From CAZOHG01 sp964579725 (GTDB lineage: Bacteria > Zhuqueibacterota > JdFR-76 > BMS3Abin05): a stretch of DNA of 64,000 nucleotides. The stretch spans positions 3,568 through 67,567 of the forward strand of contig CAZOHG010000014.1 in assembly GCA_964579725.1 (NCBI GenBank), given 5' to 3'. The translations under genes and the position numbers were made by a program. Shown piece after piece: positions 44,087-52,695 of this stretch. Under the pieces are notes generated by a model. That model ran no database searches, had not been told where the DNA came from, and saw only the letters and a list, made by a program, of their open reading frames with translations. Every line of letters begins with the position of its first letter. Position 1 is the stretch's first letter.

Positions 44087-45214
44087 ATGCGAAAGTTTTT
44101 TCGGTCTCCTTTTCTTTGGACGGCGATTTTGATTGGTTTTTCCTCCATTCCTATTTTATCCGGGGGCCTGGAACAGAAAAATAATTCCGATATGCGTCAC
44201 GATGCACTTAGCTATTTAAAGACAAAAGTGCCCACTGTTTACGAGATGATGCGGTATGTGGAATATGCACGTCAGCGAATACCTTTCTCTGTGGGAACAT
44301 ACGATTCCAAAATTACGCTTGGCAGCAAATTCGATTGGGTTGGCTACATAGATAGTACGAACCTGTACAACCGGTTCACCGGACTTGATATAGCCGTTCA
44401 TGAATCCTGCCATTTTTTTACCACCCTGGCTTTAATGTGGTTAGATGATCACCATCGCATAAATGAAAAAATACTCAATCGCAACTGGTATTTGTACCCT
44501 CTTTTTTACAAAAAAGCTGTCTTAACGCCGCTAACAGTCTGTTTTCCTGCTCGAAAGATCGATGCCATTTTTCCTAAAGATTTCCCTGCTTTCAGTTATA
44601 AAAACTATATTTTGGGCATTCCAATTGCCACATCCACTCAAGTGGATGGCATTTATGGTTTGTTAGATGAATGGAATGCCTATATACACGACGCTCAAGT
44701 GATATTGTCCTTTTCGCATCTATGGCCGTTTGAAAATGGTCAATGGGTAAAATATTGGATTAATTTACATTCAAATGTATTGGATCCAATTTATTCGTTT
44801 GCTCTTTATATCCAATATTATTTGAAATTTGCCCGAACACGCAATCCGGTAGTTTATCATGCGCTTTGCTCCAACAAAGCTTTTGTAACAGCTCTTGCAC
44901 AGATACGGAATTTAGCGGATGGAACGCTAAAAAAAACCTTTACTATCCTTGATTCGGCAAAGACCTATTGGAAAAACCATGGCCTCACCAAAAAATATGG
45001 ATTCGATGAATGGCATTTAATGGTGATGGAAAAAAATGTAAAAAGCAAGGTTTTCACTGAATACATAATCCCAAAGGATACTAAGCTACCTTATCTTCGA
45101 AAATACGGCAATTCAATTCATGAAATAGAAGACCTCATTAAAAAATGCCAAGGAAAACAGAAAACATCTCTTGAATATATTGTTCAGTTTGAAACGCCAG
45201 CCAAAATGAAATGA
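44087..45214 (+). CDS. Exported HExxH protein of unknown family
   Basis: 375 residues. N-terminal hydrophobic segment (FLWTAILIGFSSIPILSGG) fits a signal peptide. IAVHESCHFFTTLAL (near 105) holds HExxH; LLDEWNAYIHDAQ (near 200) could give a third zinc ligand, so a gluzincin-like metallopeptidase fold is possible. I do not recognise the family. The gene is visibly more AT-rich than its neighbours (many Lys, Ile, Asn and Tyr codons) and stands alone between the tRNA-Sec gene and the TonB receptor. Recent acquisition is possible. Strong ribosome site AAAGGAGGT. Confidence 0.7.
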   Translation: MRKFFRSPFLWTAILIGFSSIPILSGGLEQKNNSDMRHDALSYLKTKVPTVYEMMRYVEYARQRIPFSVGTYDSKITLGSKFDWVGYIDSTNLYNRFTGLDIAVHESCHFFTTLALMWLDDHHRINEKILNRNWYLYPLFYKKAVLTPLTVCFPARKIDAIFPKDFPAFSYKNYILGIPIATSTQVDGIYGLLDEWNAYIHDAQVILSFSHLWPFENGQWVKYWINLHSNVLDPIYSFALYIQYYLKFARTRNPVVYHALCSNKAFVTALAQIRNLADGTLKKTFTILDSAKTYWKNHGLTKKYGFDEWHLMVMEKNVKSKVFTEYIIPKDTKLPYLRKYGNSIHEIEDLIKKCQGKQKTSLEYIVQFETPAKMK

Positions 45215-45321
45215 AATTTTTGAATTTGAACCTCTTGCCACCTATTTTTTAGTAAGCACTTTTGTACCAACAATATTTTTTTGAAAAAAAGTCTTTTCAG
45301 GAAAGATATTCAAAAAAATGC

Positions 45322-45350
45322 TTGACAACCCCAAATTCTTTGTCTATATT
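45322..45350 (+). promoter_or_regulatory. Consensus promoter of the TonB-receptor operon
   Basis: TTGACA, 17 bases, TATATT: perfect -35 and near-perfect -10, about 70 bases before the start codon. The strongest promoter in the window. Confidence 0.75.
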
Positions 45351-45368
45351 ATGGTGATACCATAATAT
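45346..45368. promoter_or_regulatory. Palindromic operator over the -10 of the TonB-receptor promoter
   Basis: ATATTATGGT (45346-45355) and ACCATAATAT (45359-45368) are perfect reverse complements around GAT. The repeat covers the -10 and start point, so a bound protein would block transcription. The GGT-N3-ACC core recalls GntR/FadR-type operators; the regulator is not identified. Confidence 0.65.
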
Positions 45369-45419
45369 TATGACGAAAACAAAGCACATCTTCCCTTTTT
45401 GATCAATTCCGAGGTGTGA

Positions 45420-48323
45420 ATGAAACGATTCCTCTTTCTCATTCCCGTGTTCTTTTTTCTAACCTTGCCGGTCTTTTCACAGGTTTCGGGCCGTATTGCG
45501 GGGCGCGTCGTCAATGAAAAAAAAGAAGCGTTGCCCGGCGCCAATGTATCGATTGAGGGGACTCTTCGGGGAGCCAGCACAGACCTGCAGGGAAATTTCG
45601 TGATTCTTAATGTTCGCCCGGGCGTGTACACGCTAAAAGTTCAGTTTATTGGTTACCGAACAATTCGACTAAAAAACGTTTTGGTGGTAGCCGACCAAAC
45701 GACAAAGGTCCATGTGACCCTGCACCCGAGCGCCCTCAATTTGGGCAAATCCGTTGTGGTGACGGCCGAGAAGCCTCTCATTCAGAAAGACGAAACCTCA
45801 AAAATCGTTACGATGACGGCTACGGAAATCCGAGCCATGCCGGTGAACAATATTGAGGAAATTTTGGGTACCCAGCCGGGCGTTTCCGTTCTTACCGGAA
45901 CCCCAATCGCCAAAGCGGGTTACAATGCGCAGGGAATTGAAGATTTTCGGTTACGCGGCGGGCGAAACAATGAGGTTGGTTTGTACATTGACGGAGTGAA
46001 GGTGTCCAACCCCGTTTTTGGCGGATTTGGAACCCACCTCAACAATTCCGCCATTCAACAGCTTTCCATTGTGTCTGGCGGCTTTAGTGCCAAATACGGC
46101 AATGCGCTTTCGGGCATGATTAATCTCACGACGCGGGAGGCCGGCCCCAAACCGAGCGGCAGTTTGAATTACCAAAGCAGTGTCCCCTTCGGTGTAGAAG
46201 CCTTTTCGAGTGGACAGAGTCGGGTAAAAAATCGGCAGGATTTTCAGGGAACCTTTGGCAGCCGCATTCCCATTCTCCCGCGGGGTTCTATTTTTCTTTC
46301 CGGCGAGGTTCGGTCGTCCGCCGGAACCACTTTCCCTTTTGATGACATTGTGTGGAACGACCACCGCACGATTCGGCTACACGACACTCTCTCAGTTACG
46401 CTGCCTTCCACCCGAGAAATGGTCCGTGGCTTTCTGAAATACGGCTCTCTGGATTCTATTCAAAAAGGGCTTTCTTCTAATTGGCGAAAAGTACGGGGCC
46501 CGGACGGCAGACACATCAATCCCTTGGATCAATTCAAGGGCTGGAAGGGCTTTGGGTGGGACAACAGCCTCAATTTTTTCGGTAAAATTGTCACTCACCC
46601 GTCCAACGCAATTAAAATCGTCTTTTCCCTTTTAAAGGACAAACGCTTTCGTCAGGCCGCTAATTACAGCTTGGGTTCCTACCGCTATTTTTTCGAAATG
46701 CAGGGACAGAACGTTCAAATCTTTAATAGCGACAAGGAAACGCTGGCTTTAACACACATTCTCAATAATCGCACCTTTTACACTTTTCATGTGTCTCGTT
46801 TTTATTCGGAACGGAAAATTCGGATTTTGAGGAACTACAACCGGAAATTTCGCAGTAAGTGGGACATTTTTCAACCGGATTGGAACAATATTAAACAACC
46901 GGACGAGTACATTCCCTACGCCGGCCCCGAATCTGTGCGAGACCCCTTTGAATCTGCCTTTTATTTAAAAGCGGACAATCGGTGGTATTCGGGTGACAAC
47001 AGCGTCAATTACGAAGCGCGCCTTGATTTCACCCACCAATTTGGCCTGTCCCACCAACTTGAGGCAGGGGGGCAGTGGAATTTAATCGACCTTCGGGAAG
47101 AATCCTACCAGAACATTTCGACGCTGGACCCGTTCCCCACGATTTACCACCACAAACCGATTGAAGCGGCGGCTTACACCCAGATGAAATTGGATTTTAA
47201 CAGTTTTATTTTAAATGCCGGACTGCGCCTGGATTATTTCAATGCCCGGAGCGAATTCTGGAAAGACCCGCTCAACCCACTGGCGCCTAATCAGACCGGC
47301 AATGGAAATGCATTGATTTACAATCCTATTGTGAAAACCAAGCCGCACGTTCGTGTGAGTCCCCGTGTGGGTTTGGCTTACCCGCTCACAGACAAAGCGG
47401 TGCTTTTTTTCAATTTCGGGCATTTTTATCAGGCACCGAATTACCGCGATTTGTACCGGGCCTCTGGCAAAAATCGTGAAATGAGTTTAAAATTGGGCAA
47501 CCTGATTGGCAATCCCAATTTGGAGCCCGAGCAATCGGTTCAATATGAAATCGGGTGGCAACAACAATTTCAGGATGTCTACGCCCTGAAGGTAAACCTT
47601 TGGGCAAAAGAAACCACCAACCAGGTGAGTTCGGTTCGGGTACCGGCCTATTCGGACCCGGCCCACGTGAACCCGTTCACGTACGCGGTCTTTTTGAATC
47701 AGAATTTTGGGTCGGCACGCGGTTTGGACCTGGAGTTGAGAAAACGAATGAGTCACCATTTTGGCGGTAGCGTGACTTATTCCTACACCCAATCGCGTGT
47801 TTTGGATCCGACGTCCTGGGACGGCTATTGGAACGGGAGTACGGAAAAAACGCGACCCAAACGAGAGCGAATTGCGCCTTGGGACCAACCGCACGTCATT
47901 CGGGGCTACATAACGGTGTACAGCCGGAAACACGAGGGACCGGCGATCGGAACATTCTTTCCGCTTGAAAATTGGACGGTGACTCTGTTTTATTACGGAG
48001 AATCAGGCTTCCCGTACACCCCCATTGTGCCCGGAAATGCTGTCGTCAAGCGCTACTCGGCGCGGTGGCCCTTTGTGCACCGATTTGACCTCAATGTTAG
48101 CCGAAATTTTCATTTAGCCAAAATGCGGTTGCGTGCCTACATGCAAGTGAAGAATCTTTTCGATCGAAAGAACGTCATGACGGGCTATTACCGGACGGGC
48201 GATCCCGAAGACCCCGGAACCAGCAGCTATTACACGCTTTCATCTACCTACTGGAATTCCCGAAATGTCATGCACTACCGCTTGCGCCGCCTGATCTATT
48301 TTGGTCTGGAATACACGTTTTGA
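45420..48323 (+). CDS. TonB-dependent outer-membrane receptor with carboxypeptidase-like N-domain
   Basis: 967 residues. Signal peptide (FLFLIPVFFFLTLPVFS), then a carboxypeptidase-regulatory-like domain (GRVVNEKKEALPGANVSI), a plug (about 120-235: IEEILGTQPGVSVL, DFRLRGGRNNEVGLYIDGV) and a 22-strand-type barrel ending in YFGLEYTF with the terminal aromatic residue of outer-membrane barrels. It imports a ligand, or works as a secretion partner, at the expense of TonB energy. No SusD gene is beside it; instead a 1062-residue secreted protein and a PorV-like protein follow, a layout known from FCB bacteria. The ribosome site is GAGGTG. Confidence 0.93.
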   Translation: MKRFLFLIPVFFFLTLPVFSQVSGRIAGRVVNEKKEALPGANVSIEGTLRGASTDLQGNFVILNVRPGVYTLKVQFIGYRTIRLKNVLVVADQTTKVHVTLHPSALNLGKSVVVTAEKPLIQKDETSKIVTMTATEIRAMPVNNIEEILGTQPGVSVLTGTPIAKAGYNAQGIEDFRLRGGRNNEVGLYIDGVKVSNPVFGGFGTHLNNSAIQQLSIVSGGFSAKYGNALSGMINLTTREAGPKPSGSLNYQSSVPFGVEAFSSGQSRVKNRQDFQGTFGSRIPILPRGSIFLSGEVRSSAGTTFPFDDIVWNDHRTIRLHDTLSVTLPSTREMVRGFLKYGSLDSIQKGLSSNWRKVRGPDGRHINPLDQFKGWKGFGWDNSLNFFGKIVTHPSNAIKIVFSLLKDKRFRQAANYSLGSYRYFFEMQGQNVQIFNSDKETLALTHILNNRTFYTFHVSRFYSERKIRILRNYNRKFRSKWDIFQPDWNNIKQPDEYIPYAGPESVRDPFESAFYLKADNRWYSGDNSVNYEARLDFTHQFGLSHQLEAGGQWNLIDLREESYQNISTLDPFPTIYHHKPIEAAAYTQMKLDFNSFILNAGLRLDYFNARSEFWKDPLNPLAPNQTGNGNALIYNPIVKTKPHVRVSPRVGLAYPLTDKAVLFFNFGHFYQAPNYRDLYRASGKNREMSLKLGNLIGNPNLEPEQSVQYEIGWQQQFQDVYALKVNLWAKETTNQVSSVRVPAYSDPAHVNPFTYAVFLNQNFGSARGLDLELRKRMSHHFGGSVTYSYTQSRVLDPTSWDGYWNGSTEKTRPKRERIAPWDQPHVIRGYITVYSRKHEGPAIGTFFPLENWTVTLFYYGESGFPYTPIVPGNAVVKRYSARWPFVHRFDLNVSRNFHLAKMRLRAYMQVKNLFDRKNVMTGYYRTGDPEDPGTSSYYTLSSTYWNSRNVMHYRLRRLIYFGLEYTF

Positions 48324-48336
48324 TTGCGGAGGAGAA

Positions 48337-51300
48337 ATGGTTCGTTTGAAAACGCTCCTGATTTTTAGTGTCCTGACTGTCGGCTTCGTTTTTCTTTCAG
48401 TGAGCCTTCGGGCTCAAAATGAACAGGGGACACCGAATCGAAAGGCGGCGCTGCAGAAATCCTTTTCTGTTTTCGATCGAGGATTTGGCAATATGGATGC
48501 CGGAAAGATGAAAGTGGACGGTGTGGAAAATTTCGGGCTGCTTTCCGGGTGGGATCCTCCCGGTATTCAGAGTTGGTACCCGGGAGCCTTTCACGGCGAT
48601 TGGGGAGAAATCCGCTGGATTGCCCCCGTGATTTCCATACCTCCCGGCCCCTGGGGTGCGCAAAATACGGGAGGCGGCCCGCCCCTTCCGAACGATCGCT
48701 CCAATCAGTACAATTCCATTGAATCCTTTTCTGCCATTCATTTGTTGGCCGGTGATGGGGCCACGTTTACCGATTGGGAAGCCATCGACAACGGACGCCT
48801 GTATTACCAGGGAAGCCTGACGCAAGACAACCTCAAGTTAGTGGCTACCAGTACGTACCCGCAAAGTTGGCCGGAATACTATTTTGACGCAGACCAGGGA
48901 AAGTGGGTCTACACCCCGGGAGAACGCCATTGGCCCGGAAATTGGGCGCGGAACCCCGACCCTTCGTCACCCGACTACAACAAACCGATGCCCGGGGAAT
49001 TCGTCTCCTCAAAAGACATTTTTTTCATTGCTACGGACAAATACAACGGTATTCGGCCGGGGGCCAAGACCGCTCGCTACGGTTACCCCGTTGGACTGGA
49101 CATGGAGGTTAGCGGCTACAGCTACTCAACTCCGCTCTACCAAAATGTGGTCTTTTTTAACATTAATTTTATTTACCGAACCCGGGAACAACTAACCGAC
49201 CCCAAAAGCAAATTTTACGATCCCGATCGCCATTTTTACGACGGCACCATTGACAGTGTCTATTTTTCTTTCTTTATTGATCCCGATCTGCCCGGACGGT
49301 ATCTGAAACCTGGTTCCAATTACCGACAGGCCACACCCTGGGCAGAGGACGATTACGCCTACGTTTACGACAGCGACGGCGACAGCAAAATGGACGTCTG
49401 TATTGCCTACGACAAAAAGGGCTATTTTGCCGACAAAAATTACCCCCAAAATGCGGGGCCGGTTTCGGCCTACGGCATTCATTTTTTTCGCACCCCGTTG
49501 GTCAATCCGGGTGATCCAAACAGCCCTCAAATCGGAATTACCGGTTTTCACTGGTTCGATCAGGACGACGCCATGCGGCCCCAACCCATTGACGCCCAAT
49601 TGGAAAAAACCTTTTACGCAATTTCTGCCGGTCGCCCTGACTTAATTCCGCCCCAAACGCGGGGGAAATGGTTTCACGGGGACGATCCGCATTACGACGA
49701 CCTGAATCTGCTCAAAGATTTTCAAGAGGGATTTCCCGAGGGAAGCCGCCCCGACGTGCAGTTCTGGTTTAGTTCGGGTCCCTTTTCAATCAGCCCGGGC
49801 GACACCATCCCAATTCATCTGGGCATTGTAGGGGGGCGTGACAATCCGGGCCCCCTGGACGCACAGGGATTCGGTACCAATCCGCCCAAGGTCCGATTTG
49901 CCGATATTTTCAAAAATCTCGGAGCGGCCGACACATTGTACAAAAATAATTTTATTGGATTTCGACCGCCCTCGGCACCAAAATTGAGTGCCGCCGGCAC
50001 GAAAGTTTTAGACGACAACAATCTGCCCGTCATATACGGACAAAACGGAAAGGTGACCCTCTATTGGGACAATTCAGCGGAACAATCCTACGAAATCATT
50101 ACCAAAGACCACGATTTTGAGGGGTACCGGATCTACCGAACGCAGGCGGATTTGTCGGGAAATAACCAACCCACCTGGGGCAATCCGATTTACGACCTGT
50201 CCGGAACCAAAATTGTGGGATACCAACCCATTGCACAATTCGACAAGATCGATTCGTGGAAGGGTCCCGATCCCATTAACCCTTGGTTCGATTTGGGAAA
50301 CAATTCGGGAATCGTACACACTTTCGTCGATCACTCGGTTGTAAATGGTGTGCGTTACCGCTACACAATTACCGCTTACGACCATCCGGTATTAGATGCG
50401 GGGCAGGGCTCGTTGGAATCCTCTCGGGGGAACGACCCGCGTCTTGTTCAGACAATTGACGTAATTCCGGGCGGACAGCCGCAAGCGTTCAAGTCGGGAA
50501 CAGTGGATTCCAACCTTGTGCACCTTACTGGGGACGGAACGGGTTCCATTTCCCTCAAAGTGATTGATCCCCTTTCTGTAACAGGACACACCTACCGAAT
50601 CCACTTTTTGGATTCTCTGGACGCCCCGGGCTTCACCGTGATTGACCAAAGCACCGGAAAAACCTGCATTGAGGAAAGCCATTCGGACTGGCCCGAAAGT
50701 CAGGCCGCTCAAGCCGATTTTAGCCCCATTGTGGACGGGGTCGGCATCAAAATTGTGAATCACACCCAAATGCGGGAATTAAACCGAGGGTGGGAAAAAG
50801 TGCTCGTCGACACCAGCACTTACACGTTCGGCCCCTTAGCGCCAACACCCGACAGCGCCCAGTGCGCCTGCGATTACGCCGTTGTGTTCGGAGATTCGAC
50901 CCCCAAATTTGCCGGCTTTGCCAACAGTCGGTACGTGCCGTTTCAGATTTTCAACCTGACGCGCGATCCGCAAAAACAGCACCCTTTGGCCATTTACGTA
51001 CGCAATCCGCGAATTCCCTGGACAAGCGGGGATTACATCTTTCTCTTAGAACCGGACGTACACACCCGGACGTGGCAATTTTCCGTAACCTGGTCATCTT
51101 CCGATCGGCCGCCTTCACCTGGGGATGTTTTTGTTTACCGGGTCAAAAAACGCTTTACTTCCCGTGACGCGTTTGAATTTAAAACCGAACGTCCGTCTGC
51201 GGATCTCCAGCAGGTGGATTTGAGCCAGGTTCGGGTCGTTCCCAATCCTTACATTGTGTACACAGTGGCCGAAAGTGCTCTTCCCAACGAACAAGTGGAC

Positions 51301-51525
51301 AGGCAATTGCGTTTTACTCATCTTCCTGCCAAGTGTACCATTAAAATCTACACCATTGACGGGAATTTGGTCAAAACCATTCGGCACGATAGTCGCGGTA
51401 TTGGGGAGGAAATCTGGAACATGGCCACCGATGAAAACCTCGAAATTTCCTTCGGTGTCTATGTGTACACCGTATCCACACCCAACGGGAAAAAGAAAAT
51501 CGGGAAATTTGCCGTGGTGCGGTAG
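48337..51525 (+). CDS. Large secreted protein with C-terminal sorting-type domain
   Basis: 1062 residues from ATG 48337 (GGAGGAG before it). Signal peptide (TLLIFSVLTVGFVFLSVSL). Function not recognised. It is rich in Gly, Asp, Pro and aromatic residues. A fibronectin-like stretch is visible at about 560-700 (YEIITKDHDFEGYRIYRTQ, VNGVRYRYTITAYDHP). The last 90 residues (VRVVPNPYIVYT, LPAKCTIKIYTIDGNLV, SFGVYVYTVSTPNGKKKIG) form the usual C-terminal beta-sandwich of exported FCB proteins. It starts 13 bases after the TonB receptor, so it may be its cargo or surface partner. Confidence 0.8.
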   Translation: MVRLKTLLIFSVLTVGFVFLSVSLRAQNEQGTPNRKAALQKSFSVFDRGFGNMDAGKMKVDGVENFGLLSGWDPPGIQSWYPGAFHGDWGEIRWIAPVISIPPGPWGAQNTGGGPPLPNDRSNQYNSIESFSAIHLLAGDGATFTDWEAIDNGRLYYQGSLTQDNLKLVATSTYPQSWPEYYFDADQGKWVYTPGERHWPGNWARNPDPSSPDYNKPMPGEFVSSKDIFFIATDKYNGIRPGAKTARYGYPVGLDMEVSGYSYSTPLYQNVVFFNINFIYRTREQLTDPKSKFYDPDRHFYDGTIDSVYFSFFIDPDLPGRYLKPGSNYRQATPWAEDDYAYVYDSDGDSKMDVCIAYDKKGYFADKNYPQNAGPVSAYGIHFFRTPLVNPGDPNSPQIGITGFHWFDQDDAMRPQPIDAQLEKTFYAISAGRPDLIPPQTRGKWFHGDDPHYDDLNLLKDFQEGFPEGSRPDVQFWFSSGPFSISPGDTIPIHLGIVGGRDNPGPLDAQGFGTNPPKVRFADIFKNLGAADTLYKNNFIGFRPPSAPKLSAAGTKVLDDNNLPVIYGQNGKVTLYWDNSAEQSYEIITKDHDFEGYRIYRTQADLSGNNQPTWGNPIYDLSGTKIVGYQPIAQFDKIDSWKGPDPINPWFDLGNNSGIVHTFVDHSVVNGVRYRYTITAYDHPVLDAGQGSLESSRGNDPRLVQTIDVIPGGQPQAFKSGTVDSNLVHLTGDGTGSISLKVIDPLSVTGHTYRIHFLDSLDAPGFTVIDQSTGKTCIEESHSDWPESQAAQADFSPIVDGVGIKIVNHTQMRELNRGWEKVLVDTSTYTFGPLAPTPDSAQCACDYAVVFGDSTPKFAGFANSRYVPFQIFNLTRDPQKQHPLAIYVRNPRIPWTSGDYIFLLEPDVHTRTWQFSVTWSSSDRPPSPGDVFVYRVKKRFTSRDAFEFKTERPSADLQQVDLSQVRVVPNPYIVYTVAESALPNEQVDRQLRFTHLPAKCTIKIYTIDGNLVKTIRHDSRGIGEEIWNMATDENLEISFGVYVYTVSTPNGKKKIGKFAVVR

Positions 51526-51610
51526 GGGAGAACGGCTTACAAGAGCAACTCGGATTTTGGGTTCTAAAAAGAAAGCGATGAAACATTTTCACTCCAACTG
51601 AGGATGAAAG

Positions 51611-52645
51611 ATGGGACGCAAGGCATTTTTCTTTTTCTTTCTATTACAAGTCGGCTGGTTGCCGTTTGCTGCCCAATCGGCCACGTACAAAAAAGGGACA
51701 ACGGCAGGGAGCTTTTTGAAGTTGGAAATTGGTCCCAGAGCGGCGGCTTTGGGAGGGGCTTACGTGAGTCTTTCCAACGACGCCACGGCCACCTTTTGGA
51801 ATCCCTCGGGTTTGTCTGCTACAGCGGGATTTCAGGTGTACGTGCAAAACTCCCGACTCTACGCCGGAATGCGACAAACCTTTTTGGCCGGAACGGCGCC
51901 CCTTTTTCCTGGCTGGAAAATGGGATTTTTTGTCAATCATTTAAATGTGGGCTCTTTTGAACAAACAACTTTAACCCAGCCAGACGGCACGGGAGAACAT
52001 TTTTCGGCACGAGATCTGGCGTTGGGGATTTCGGTCTCGTCGCAGCTTACGGATCATGTTTCAGTGGGCGTTACCGGAAAGTTTTTCGAAGAACGAATCT
52101 GGTACGAAACAGCACGCGCCTGGGCCTTTGACCTGGGAACCCTGTACCGATTTGGTGATTCGGGCCTTGCCGTGGGCATGCTGCTGAGCAATTTGGGTCC
52201 TACGGCTTCTATGAATGAGGGTGTTCAGTTGACTTTTCGTAAGGAAAAACCCCCCGATTTCCCCGGAAGTCCTCAGGTGGAAGCCCAATTGAAAACCGAA
52301 GATTTTCCCCTGCCTCTCATGTTTACGCTGGGTATTTCTTTTGAACTGTTGGGGACTCACTCGCCCTTTTTAAAGAGTAGGGATCAACGACTTCTTATTG
52401 CCGTGAGTTCAAATGACGCCGTAGACGCTCCGTTTCGCAGCAATGCCGGTGTTGAATATGTGTGGCACCATTTGGCAAGCGTCCGTCTGGGGTACCGATT
52501 TAACTACGACACGGCAAGGGGTTCGCTTGGCTTCGGACTCAATTTTCTGCCGTTGGTGGGCAAAAACATTCGTTTTGACTACGCCTGGCTGGACTACGGC
52601 GATCTGAACTCGGTTTCCATGTGGTCTTTTTCCTTGGAATTTTAG
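51611..52645 (+). CDS. PorV/PorQ family outer-membrane protein
   Basis: 344 residues. Signal peptide (FFFFFLLQVGWLPFAAQS). The family core GSFLKLEIGPRAAALGGAYVS (in parts: FLKLEIGPRAAALGG, ATFWNPSGLSA) marks the FadL-like PorV/PorQ barrel. In Bacteroidetes PorV handles C-terminal domains of secreted proteins at the surface. Here it follows a secreted protein with such a domain, which fits. GAGG lies before the ATG. Confidence 0.9.
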   Translation: MGRKAFFFFFLLQVGWLPFAAQSATYKKGTTAGSFLKLEIGPRAAALGGAYVSLSNDATATFWNPSGLSATAGFQVYVQNSRLYAGMRQTFLAGTAPLFPGWKMGFFVNHLNVGSFEQTTLTQPDGTGEHFSARDLALGISVSSQLTDHVSVGVTGKFFEERIWYETARAWAFDLGTLYRFGDSGLAVGMLLSNLGPTASMNEGVQLTFRKEKPPDFPGSPQVEAQLKTEDFPLPLMFTLGISFELLGTHSPFLKSRDQRLLIAVSSNDAVDAPFRSNAGVEYVWHHLASVRLGYRFNYDTARGSLGFGLNFLPLVGKNIRFDYAWLDYGDLNSVSMWSFSLEF

Positions 52646-52695
52646 TTGGGCTAATTCGGTAAAATGGGCAAAACATTGGGAAGGTATTTTTTCTG

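Noticed and set aside
43632..45214. Integrated island using tRNA-Sec as attachment site
   Set aside because: I found no repeat of the tRNA 3' end downstream and no integrase.
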